Shown here piece after piece: positions 1 through 5,224 of a DNA stretch of 5,244 bases (position 1 is its first letter; every line of letters begins with the position of its first letter). Location: contig CALWAA010000081.1 in the NCBI GenBank assembly GCA_944372725.1, positions 1-5,244 on the forward strand, written 5' to 3'. A program made the position numbers and the translations under genes. The notes beneath the pieces were generated by a model. The model made no database searches, was not told the DNA's origin, and saw nothing but the letters and a program-made list of their open reading frames with translations. This stretch comes from an uncultured Bacilli bacterium (lineage in GTDB: Bacteria > Bacillota_I > Bacilli_A > RF39 > UBA660).

Positions 1-578
1 ATGATGGCTTAAAAAAAGGAATAAATGATATGATAATGACTTATTTGCCATATTTTGTGTTCATTATGTATTTAATCAATCGCGGGGAATCAGTTACGAG
101 AGCGATGTTTATGAATAGTGACCATTCGATGCTTACTTATGCCTTTTTTAGAAAGCCAAATTCTATTTTAAAATTATTTAGAGAAAGATTAAAAAGTATT
201 ATTTTAATTAATTTATTACCAGCTTCCATTATTGGGGTAGGCTTAGCTTTTATCTTATTTGCTACCGGAGGTACCACTAACAATTTAAATTATCTTATTT
301 TAATCATATCCATTATTGCCATGAGTATTTTCTTCTCGGTTCATCATTTAGTTATTTATTATTTACTTCAACCTTATAATATTGAAAGTGAAACCAAAAA
401 TACAACTTATACTATTGTCAATTTTTTAACTTATGTTGTTTGTTACTGGATGATTGATTTAAGACTTCCTACATTCGGTTTTGGCCTTGCAACTATCATA
501 TTTGCCATTATTTATAGTTTTGTATCATTGTATTTGGTATATAAATTTGCGCCAAAAACTTTTAAAATTCGTATTTAA
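1..578 (+). CDS. Polytopic membrane protein, C-terminal part (5' end outside the window)
   Basis: The frame is open to the left edge (first full codon at position 3), so the ATG at 30 is probably internal; it has no convincing SD. About 190 residues are visible. Counting from the ATG at 30, hydrophobic stretches lie near residues 4-16, 57-79, 87-113, 127-144 and 149-174, giving about five membrane segments. A basic stretch near 41-57 (RKP, KLFRERLK) probably faces the cytoplasm, and the C-terminus is short and basic. The loop at about 18-38 (RGESVTRAMFMNSDHSML) resembles what I recall from uncharacterised Bacillota permease-like proteins, possibly ABC-2-type exporter subunits, but no catalytic or nucleotide-binding motif is present. 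Function is therefore unassigned. The gene ends four bases before the -35 box of the T-box/serS unit, with no clear hairpin terminator between them. Confidence 0.8.
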   Translation, partial: DGLKKGINDMIMTYLPYFVFIMYLINRGESVTRAMFMNSDHSMLTYAFFRKPNSILKLFRERLKSIILINLLPASIIGVGLAFILFATGGTTNNLNYLILIISIIAMSIFFSVHHLVIYYLLQPYNIESETKNTTYTIVNFLTYVVCYWMIDLRLPTFGFGLATIIFAIIYSFVSLYLVYKFAPKTFKIRI

Positions 579-581
579 TAA

Positions 582-610
582 TTGTCATAATTAAAAAAAT
601 ATGGTATATT
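582..610 (+). promoter_or_regulatory. Promoter of the T-box leader and serS
   Basis: TTGTCA (582-587) and TATATT (605-610) are separated by exactly 17 bp, and a TGG at 602-604 gives an extended -10 element. Transcription would start near 617, just ahead of T-box Stem I. Overlapping alternative -10 hexamers exist in the same AT-rich run (for example TATTAT at 607-612), so the exact start point is inferred. Confidence 0.72.
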
Positions 611-616
611 ATAAAA

Positions 617-806
617 GTAAAGCGCAAGAAAGATAAGTAATAGCATGAAATTAATAGAAAGCTTATGGTTGATGGAAATAAGTAATAGAGTGTTATGAAA
701 TCTCCTTTCTAGTGGGACCAATCATCCCCGGGTAAAACCGTTATCTTAAATTAAGCAAATAAAAGGATGGTACCGTCATGTTTGACTCCTTGCTACCATC
801 CTTTTT
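617..806 (+). promoter_or_regulatory. T-box riboswitch, serine-specific (UCU specifier), upstream of serS
   Basis: This tRNA-sensing leader should allow serS transcription when uncharged tRNA-Ser accumulates. Stem I can be drawn: base 627-632/705-710 (AGAAAG/CTTTCT), loop-E motif AGTA (636-639) opposite GAA (697-699), helix 640-645/691-696, helix 650-653/683-686 with an AG-bulge-like AGAAAG at 656-661, and a distal hairpin 662-666/678-682 with loop GGTTGATGGAA. Following the known order helix-GAAA-specifier, as in glyQS leaders, the specifier is TCT at 701-703, a serine codon that agrees with the downstream gene. The T-box core AAGGATGGTACCGTC lies at 763-777. The antiterminator pairs 763-767 with 787-791 and 775-778 with 783-786, leaving the seven-base bulge TGGTACC (768-774). 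The region 711-760, which should hold Stems II and III, was not resolved confidently. Confidence 0.93.
761..806 (+). terminator. T-box-controlled intrinsic terminator
   Basis: AAAAGGATGGTA (761-772) is perfectly complementary to TACCATCCTTTT (794-805), and the 3' arm runs into a T tract at 802-806. The 5' arm contains the A1 strand and the TGG of the T-box bulge, so this hairpin and the antiterminator cannot form together. That is the expected switch: terminate by default, read through when the uncharged tRNA acceptor end binds the bulge. Confidence 0.9.
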
Positions 807-829
807 AATTTTAGAAAGAAGGAAGAAAA

Positions 830-2122
830 ATGATTGATATTAAATTAATAAGAGAACAAAGAGATTTAGTGCGTGAAAACATCAAAAAGAAGTTTCAAGA
901 CGAAAAATTACCGCTTGTAGATGAAATTTATGATTTAGATGTACAATACCGTAATGCCAAGAAAGATGCGGATGATTTGCGGAGTGAAAAAAACAAACTA
1001 AGTGATAAAATTGGTTCTTTTATGCGAGAAGGAAAAAAAGAAGAAGCCCTAAAAATAAAAGAAGAAATAGGGTCTATCTCATTTAAGGTTGCTAATTTAG
1101 AAGCGGAAGAAGAAAAATTATCGAAAGAAATTAAAGAAAAAATGATGCAAATACCACAAATTATTGATGATTCAGTTCCAATTGGCAAAGATGATTCAGA
1201 AAACGTTGAGTTAGAACGTTTTGGTGAACCTCTTGTACCTCAATATGAAATTCCATATCATGCTGATATATGTGAAAGTCTAAATGGCTTAGATAAAGAA
1301 GCAGCGGGAAGAACGAGTGGGAATGGATTTTATTTCTTAACTGGTGATATTGCAAGACTTCATAGTGCGATGCTTGCTTATGCTCGTGATTTTATGATTG
1401 ATAAAGGATTTACTTACTGTATTCCGCCATTTATGATTCGAAGTGATGTTGTAACTGGCGTTATGTCTTTTAAAGAAATGGATGCGATGATGTATAAAAT
1501 AGAAGGGGAAGATTTATTCTTAATTGGAACAAGTGAACACTCTATGATTGGTAGATTTAAAGACCAAATTGTGAGTGAAAGCGAACTTCCTATTACTTTA
1601 ACTTCTTACTCTCCATGTTTTAGAAAAGAAGTGGGAGCTCATGGGTTAGAAGAGCGAGGCTTATACCGAGTTCATCAATTTGAAAAGGAAGAAATGGTTG
1701 TGTTATGTAAGCCAGTTGATGCGATGGATTGGTATAATAAGATGTGGGAGTACACAGTAGAATTCTTTAGAAGCCTAGATATTCCTGTTAGAACTCTAGA
1801 ATGCTGTTCTGGTGACTTAGCTGATTTAAAAGTTAAATCATGTGATGTAGAAGCATGGAGTCCAAGACAACAAAAATATTTTGAAGTAGGTTCATGTTCT
1901 ACACTAGGTGAAGCTCAAGCAAGAAGACTTGGTATTCGAATGAAAACAAGTGAGGGAAACAAATATGTAGCAACCCTTAACAACACAGTTTTAGCAACCC
2001 CACGTGGTTTAATTGCTTTTTTAGAAAATAATTATCAGAGTGATGGAAGTATTAAAATTCCAAAAGTCTTACAACCATATATGGGTGGAAAAGAATTCAT
2101 TGTTCCGAACCATAAAGGATAA
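830..2122 (+). CDS. serS: Seryl-tRNA synthetase (divergent type)
   Basis: This class II enzyme charges tRNA-Ser with serine using ATP in the cytoplasm. The 430-residue length is normal for the family. Residues 1-110 are charged and helical, matching the antiparallel coiled-coil arm that holds the tRNA-Ser variable arm. The catalytic core follows: a motif 1 region near 176-203 with P200, a TSE triplet at 234-236 where most bacteria have TAE, motif 2 at 261-287 (SPCFRKE, then RVHQFEKEE; R265 and E267), the QARR stretch at 363-366, and motif 3 near 382-399 with its arginine at R392. Motif 3 reads TLNNTVLATPR rather than the usual TLNGSGLAVGR. The LIGTSEH and FRKEVGAHG signatures recall archaeal-type SerRS and related bacterial copies. 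The ATG at 830 follows the SD AGAAGGA (817-823) by 6 nt and sits 23 nt after the T-box terminator. Confidence 0.97.
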   Translation: MIDIKLIREQRDLVRENIKKKFQDEKLPLVDEIYDLDVQYRNAKKDADDLRSEKNKLSDKIGSFMREGKKEEALKIKEEIGSISFKVANLEAEEEKLSKEIKEKMMQIPQIIDDSVPIGKDDSENVELERFGEPLVPQYEIPYHADICESLNGLDKEAAGRTSGNGFYFLTGDIARLHSAMLAYARDFMIDKGFTYCIPPFMIRSDVVTGVMSFKEMDAMMYKIEGEDLFLIGTSEHSMIGRFKDQIVSESELPITLTSYSPCFRKEVGAHGLEERGLYRVHQFEKEEMVVLCKPVDAMDWYNKMWEYTVEFFRSLDIPVRTLECCSGDLADLKVKSCDVEAWSPRQQKYFEVGSCSTLGEAQARRLGIRMKTSEGNKYVATLNNTVLATPRGLIAFLENNYQSDGSIKIPKVLQPYMGGKEFIVPNHKG

Positions 2123-2147
2123 GTAGATTCTAGGCAATCTACTTTTT
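2122..2147 (+). terminator. Intrinsic terminator of serS
   Basis: AGTAGATT (2122-2129) and AATCTACT (2136-2143) form a perfect 8-bp stem with the six-base loop CTAGGC, followed by TTTTT (2143-2147). The first stem base is the last base of the serS stop codon, so the terminator abuts the gene directly. Confidence 0.87.
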
Positions 2148-2159
2148 CTATGCTATAAT
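2131..2159 (+). promoter_or_regulatory. Promoter of the surface-protein gene pair
   Basis: A perfect TATAAT (2154-2159) is preceded by TGC, giving an extended -10. A weaker -35, TAGGCA (2131-2136, 4 of 6 matches), lies 17 bp upstream inside the loop of the serS terminator. The start point would fall near 2166. An ATG at 2158 overlaps this -10 box and would lie upstream of the transcript, which supports the later start at 2185 for the gene. Confidence 0.65.
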
Positions 2160-2184
2160 GAATATAATGAGTAGGAGTGATTTT

Positions 2185-3531
2185 ATGTCAAGATTAAAAA
2201 GTGTGTTAAAAAGCAGAAAGTTTTGGCTAATAATGATTGTTAGTATTTTTGTAATTCTAGCTTTTGCAATACTTATCTATAATATTTATAAGGATAGTAA
2301 CGAGAAAGAGTATGTGGAAAAAGAATATGTAGTAAGTATTATTAATAATAGCAAATGGGAAGCTAACCTTTATTTAAAAGAAAATTATTATGAGTGCTGG
2401 CGTCCTTTTGAAAGATATATATGTAGTGATAAAACACATGAAATTACAAGGATTGAATTTAAAGATAAAGATTTAGAAGGAATATATCAAGATATTGATT
2501 TTAAAGGATTAAGTTTAGAAGACGCTTTAATACAATATTTTAATATAGAAAATGAAGACAGAACAACAATTGATGCCAATATTTTTTCAACGTATAACCT
2601 AGATAAAGAGGCTGAGGAAAATATTTTAAATAGTATTGACAAAGAAGAGGTGAAAATTAAATTTTTCTATCAAGAGCTAATTCTAACTGCTAATGATAAT
2701 ACCAATTATTACACCATTACTTTCGATACCGATGGCGGTTCCTCTATTGATAGTATAGTAGTAGCAAATAATGATACACTGGAAGAACCTGCCTCACCAA
2801 CTAAAGAGGGTTATACTTTTCTTAATTGGGAGTTAGATGGTGAAGAATATGATTTTACAACCAAAGTAACTAGTGATATTACTTTAACTGCTGTGTGGAA
2901 AGAGAATAAGACATCTTCTAATAATGATTCATCGAATAATACAACAAATAATCAAAATGATACTAATAATAATGTAACTACATCTTCTAAAATTAATTTA
3001 AATAATAATATCAGTATTACTGAATATCATGTAAGTAGTGGTACCATTAACTGTTTTTATTACATGTTTGTTACCAATTTACAAGAAGTTTTTCCAACAG
3101 CTGAAGTATCCAAAATCAATAATAATCCTGCTACTGTAGATTTTTGGCATACGAAACAAGATAGACAAGATTATGAAGTAAGTACGGAAGAAATAAACGA
3201 ATATGTAAAAAATGGCACTTTAAAAATCAATACAGCCAAAGAAACTAGTTTTAAAAATACTTTAGATAAATATAAAAATGGAAGTTACAAAGGAATTGCT
3301 AATGTAAATTACACCGAAGATAATCATCGTTTTACTTTTACTTATGATTATATTTCTTTTAATGGTTTAAAGGTATCTTCAAATGGTGAGGCAGCTAACA
3401 AAGAAATTCAAAATGCACTTTCAAGTTCTACTAAATTTAATGGTCCTTGTGGCAGTGCCAATAGTTATGAAAATAAAATATTAAATGAAGAATTATGTAG
3501 CAAATATAATTTGGATTGTGGAAGGTGGTAA
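2185..3531 (+). CDS. Membrane-anchored surface protein with InlB B-repeat and unknown C-terminal domain
   Basis: The start is set at 2185 because AGGAG (2173-2177) lies 7 nt upstream, whereas the in-frame ATG at 2158 overlaps the -10 box. The product has 448 residues. A basic N-terminus (RLKSVLKSRK) precedes one membrane helix at about 12-35, so the rest should be outside the cell. Residues 36-175 are an unrecognised acidic region with a possible disulfide pair C71/C80. Residues 176-239 match an InlB B-repeat (Listeria-Bacteroides repeat): FDTDGG, the PxSPTKEGYTFLNW core and a closing LTAVW. An Asn/Ser/Thr linker (241-274) follows, then a C-terminal domain (275-448) with four cysteines (290, 422, 438, 445) that I do not recognise. 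There is no LPXTG sorting signal. InlB repeats are typical of surface adhesins, so a role in surface binding or wall interaction is inferred. The stop lies 1 nt before the start of the CHAP gene, implying coupled expression. Confidence 0.88.
   Translation: MSRLKSVLKSRKFWLIMIVSIFVILAFAILIYNIYKDSNEKEYVEKEYVVSIINNSKWEANLYLKENYYECWRPFERYICSDKTHEITRIEFKDKDLEGIYQDIDFKGLSLEDALIQYFNIENEDRTTIDANIFSTYNLDKEAEENILNSIDKEEVKIKFFYQELILTANDNTNYYTITFDTDGGSSIDSIVVANNDTLEEPASPTKEGYTFLNWELDGEEYDFTTKVTSDITLTAVWKENKTSSNNDSSNNTTNNQNDTNNNVTTSSKINLNNNISITEYHVSSGTINCFYYMFVTNLQEVFPTAEVSKINNNPATVDFWHTKQDRQDYEVSTEEINEYVKNGTLKINTAKETSFKNTLDKYKNGSYKGIANVNYTEDNHRFTFTYDYISFNGLKVSSNGEAANKEIQNALSSSTKFNGPCGSANSYENKILNEELCSKYNLDCGRW
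2710..2901 (+). other. InlB B-repeat (Listeria-Bacteroides repeat) domain
   Basis: This single copy of about 64 residues follows the family pattern of a beta strand, GG, P, Gy-F-W, then L-a-W. Key residues are the GG of FDTDGG, P of SPTKEGY, W of FLNW and W of LTAVW. The family forms a small beta-grasp-like extracellular module, usually in tandem arrays; here there is one copy. Confidence 0.85.
2905..3006 (+). repeat. AAT-rich low-complexity segment encoding an Asn/Ser/Thr linker
   Basis: Runs of AAT, ACT and TCT codons encode a flexible Asn-rich spacer between the InlB repeat and the C-terminal domain. Such runs can change length by replication slippage without breaking the frame. The next gene has a similar tract at 3989-4057. 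Confidence 0.6.
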
Positions 3532-3532
3532 A

Positions 3533-4465
3533 ATGAAGTTATTGCAAAAGTTTTTTCTTATCACTTTTATCACTTTTAGTTTTACAAGTTTAGTAAGTGC
3601 AGCATCAAATCCCTATGGTAAATATCAATCATTATATGGTATTACAACCGTTAGATGTACTTGGTATGCGTGGCAAGAAGCTTATGAACATACAGGTGTT
3701 GCTTTACCTGGATGGGGTAATGCCCAAACGTGGTATAATAGTGCTATCAATGATGGTTATAAAGTAGGAAGGGTTGCGAAACCTAATTCTATTGCTGTTT
3801 GGTCATCTAGTGATGGTTATGGACATGTTGGCTTTGTTGTATCTGTAGAAGGAGATTATATGACCACCAATGAAGGTGGAATAGTAACGGAAGAAAATGA
3901 AGGTATTGTAAATGGTGCCCAAAGGAGTATTACAGCAGATAATTTAATCGGTTTTATTTATTTAGAGGAAACACCTATGAAAAAACCATCAAGCAATACT
4001 AATAATAATACTAATAAAAATAATTCGGATAATAATAAAAAATCAAGTAATACCAATCTAAGTAGTTTAACTATTGATATTGATAATTTTGAATTTAATC
4101 CGGAAATTATGGAGTATACTTTAGAAGTAGATTATTTAACTGAAGTTATAAAGATAAATGCAACAGCAGAAGATGACAAATCAATTGTAACAGGAGCAGG
4201 TGCTAAAGCTTTAAAGATAGGCGAAAATCATTACTCTATTACTATTACAGCAGAAGATGGTACAACGAAAGAATATAAAATAACTATTATCAGAAATGAA
4301 CCGCTTATGATAGACCATGTTGAGACAAAAATAGAAGATGAACCATCTACGAATTATTTAATTATAGGGTCCATAAGCGGTGGCATAATACTTGGAACAA
4401 TTATAATAATTTTAATTATCAAAAAAATAAAAAAGAAAAAAACAACAAAAACTTCTCCTAAATAA
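3533..4465 (+). CDS. Secreted CHAP-domain cell-wall hydrolase with cadherin-like domain and C-terminal membrane anchor
   Basis: The 310-residue product has a signal peptide at 1-23 (LLQKFFLITF core, cleavage near LVSA). A CHAP domain follows at about 30-145. Its catalytic cysteine is C42 in RCTWYAW and its histidine H98 in YGHVGFV; N113/E114 of TTNEGG are candidates for the third residue. CHAP enzymes are cysteine amidases or endopeptidases that cut peptidoglycan. An Asn/Lys/Ser linker (about 152-175) leads to a cadherin-like beta-sandwich domain (176-253; LSSLTID, then VTGAG, then TAEDGTTKEY). A membrane helix (about 275-296) and a basic tail (KKIKKKK) anchor the C-terminus in place of a sortase motif. 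The start at 3533 is preferred: it gives a clean signal peptide, AAGGTGG (3522-3528) lies just upstream, and it begins 1 nt after the previous stop. The alternative ATG at 3485 lies inside the previous gene. Confidence 0.92.
   Translation: MKLLQKFFLITFITFSFTSLVSAASNPYGKYQSLYGITTVRCTWYAWQEAYEHTGVALPGWGNAQTWYNSAINDGYKVGRVAKPNSIAVWSSSDGYGHVGFVVSVEGDYMTTNEGGIVTEENEGIVNGAQRSITADNLIGFIYLEETPMKKPSSNTNNNTNKNNSDNNKKSSNTNLSSLTIDIDNFEFNPEIMEYTLEVDYLTEVIKINATAEDDKSIVTGAGAKALKIGENHYSITITAEDGTTKEYKITIIRNEPLMIDHVETKIEDEPSTNYLIIGSISGGIILGTIIIILIIKKIKKKKTTKTSPK
3989..4057 (+). repeat. AAT-rich low-complexity segment encoding an Asn/Lys/Ser linker
   Basis: AAT- and AAA-rich codons encode a flexible spacer between the CHAP and cadherin-like domains. 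It resembles in composition the linker of the upstream gene (2905-3006), but it is richer in lysine, which could favour contact with anionic wall polymers. Confidence 0.6.
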
Positions 4466-4537
4466 AAGATATAGCAGAAATTACAAAGGAAAAAGTGTCA
4501 CAACCAATAATTTTTTCTTTAAAAACTTGCTTTGAAA

Positions 4538-4562
4538 ATATTTCAATAGATATATATTTCAA
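4538..4562 (+). repeat. 9-bp direct repeat upstream of a promoter (candidate operator)
   Basis: ATATTTCAA occurs at 4538-4546 and again at 4554-4562, 16 bp apart start to start, with the second copy ending 4 bp before the -35 box at 4567. The first copy also takes part in an inverted repeat TTGAAA-ATA-TTTCAA (4532-4546). The position suits an activator or repressor site, but AT-rich sequence makes short repeats fairly likely by chance. Confidence 0.35.
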
Positions 4563-4566
4563 ACAA

Positions 4567-4595
4567 TTGACTAGCTATAATTTCTTTGCTAAAAT
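4567..4595 (+). promoter_or_regulatory. Promoter of the small membrane-protein genes
   Basis: TTGACT (4567-4572) and TAAAAT (4590-4595) are 17 bp apart, each one mismatch from consensus. Transcription would start near 4602, leaving a very short leader before the SD at 4606. A perfect TATAAT at 4576-4581 is an alternative -10 but lacks a good -35. The gap from 4466 to 4617 holds no recognisable terminator and otherwise only the repeat listed separately. Confidence 0.6.
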
Positions 4596-4617
4596 TATTT
4601 TAGAGAGAGGTAGAAAT

Positions 4618-4827
4618 ATGTTAAAAAAATTAAAAGTAAGTTTAATTTTGATTGTTTTAGGAAATGTATTGTACTGGATTTTAAGCTTTTTATCGAATTC
4701 AAATAATAGTGTTTTTTCAGAGTTTACATCTGGACTTTTATTAGGAATTTCTATTGGTATAAACATCATAGGAATTTTATTGTTAATCTATTATATTGTA
4801 AAATATGAGCAAAATAGTAAAAAATAG
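4618..4827 (+). CDS. Small membrane protein, two predicted helices, unknown function
   Basis: This 69-residue hydrophobic protein has a basic N-terminus (MLKKLKV), a first helix at about 7-26, a polar loop rich in Ser and Asn (about 26-38), a second helix at about 40-63, and a charged tail (KYEQNSKK). The positive-inside rule suggests both ends are cytoplasmic. AGAGG (4606-4610) lies 7 nt before the ATG. An in-frame GTG at 4495, itself preceded by AAAGGA, could extend the protein by 41 residues. However, the extension would contain the promoter and lacks convincing protein character, so the shorter form is preferred. I recognise no family. It lies 13 nt before the next small membrane gene, so the two are probably cotranscribed. 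Confidence 0.72.
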   Translation: MLKKLKVSLILIVLGNVLYWILSFLSNSNNSVFSEFTSGLLLGISIGINIIGILLLIYYIVKYEQNSKK

Positions 4828-4840
4828 TTAAGGAGCATTT

Positions 4841-5092
4841 ATGCAAGAATTAACGGATGCAATGTTAGCAAATGATATGGGAGGAGCAATGGCTATTATT
4901 ATCGTTGTTCCAATCATTTTATTAATAATTATTTTCATTGTCTTACCTCGATGTTGCATAATAAAAAAGCAAGAAAATTCCAAAAAGAAAAAGATGATTT
5001 ACATTACTTCTATGATAATAACAGTATTTTTATTTGTATGGTGTCTTTTAAGTATTGATGATTTATATGCTAAAGGAGAAAATAGCGATTGA
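4841..5092 (+). CDS. Small membrane protein, two predicted helices, possibly truncated by TGA
   Basis: The 83-residue product follows a strong SD, AAGGAG (4830-4835), 5 nt before the ATG. An N-terminal segment with acidic residues (ELTDAMLANDMGG) leads into a very hydrophobic helix (about 16-36). A Cys pair (RCCIIKK) and a lysine-rich loop (KKQENSKKKK) follow, then a second helix (about 52-70) and a short acidic tail ending at TGA. Charge distribution puts the lysine loop in the cytoplasm and both ends outside. I recognise no family. The reading frame continues beyond the TGA for 31 coding-looking codons, so the gene may be a nonsense-shortened version of a protein of about 115 residues. It shares a likely transcript with the preceding small membrane gene. 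Confidence 0.7.
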   Translation: MQELTDAMLANDMGGAMAIIIVVPIILLIIIFIVLPRCCIIKKQENSKKKKMIYITSMIITVFLFVWCLLSIDDLYAKGENSD

Positions 5093-5188
5093 TATTTAAC
5101 CTATAACACCATAACTGATAAATATAAAGATATTGATTATAGTGAAGCTGGTCGAAATAGAACATATTATTATGCTATTGCATTCTAA
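5093..5188 (+). other. In-frame coding-like tail behind the TGA stop
   Basis: Directly after the TGA at 5090-5092 the same frame reads 31 sense codons and then TAA (5186-5188). The encoded stretch is rich in Tyr, Asp and Thr (for example KYKDIDYSEAGRNRTYYY) and looks like a soluble extracytoplasmic tail. It has no start codon or SD of its own. It could be a remnant after a nonsense change, a readthrough extension, or chance. Confidence 0.4.
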
Positions 5189-5224
5189 ATAAGTAAAAAT
5201 AAAACAAGTTTTTAATGAAAAGTA

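Noticed and set aside
928..1355. Reverse-strand open frames (928-1188 and 1161-1355) within serS
   Set aside because: They are antisense to conserved SerRS sequence, with low-complexity Ser/Phe/His content and no promoter or SD; they are shadows of serS.
2158..2184. Earlier ATG (2158) as start of the InlB-repeat protein
   Set aside because: It overlaps the TATAAT -10 box and would lie upstream of the predicted transcript start. The ATG at 2185 has a well-spaced AGGAG.
3485..3532. Earlier ATG (3485) as start of the CHAP protein
   Set aside because: It lies inside the upstream gene and has no good SD, and it would put 16 extra residues ahead of a clean signal peptide that begins at 3533.
4576..4581. 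Perfect TATAAT as the main -10 of the small-gene promoter
   Set aside because: The sequence 17 bp upstream (TATATT) is a poor -35, whereas TTGACT-17-TAAAAT has both elements; it is kept only as an alternative.
4495..4617. GTG at 4495 as start of the first small membrane protein
   Set aside because: AAAGGA precedes it, but the added 41 codons would contain the TTGACT/TAAAAT promoter and the direct repeats. A better SD serves the ATG at 4618.
4575..4769. Reverse-strand open frame opposite the first small membrane gene
   Set aside because: It has no SD or protein-like features and overlaps the better supported + strand gene and promoter.
5090..5092. TGA read as tryptophan (Mollicutes code 4)
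   Set aside because: About 18 tryptophans in the window all use TGG, and no other gene has an in-frame TGA, so general reassignment is unlikely.
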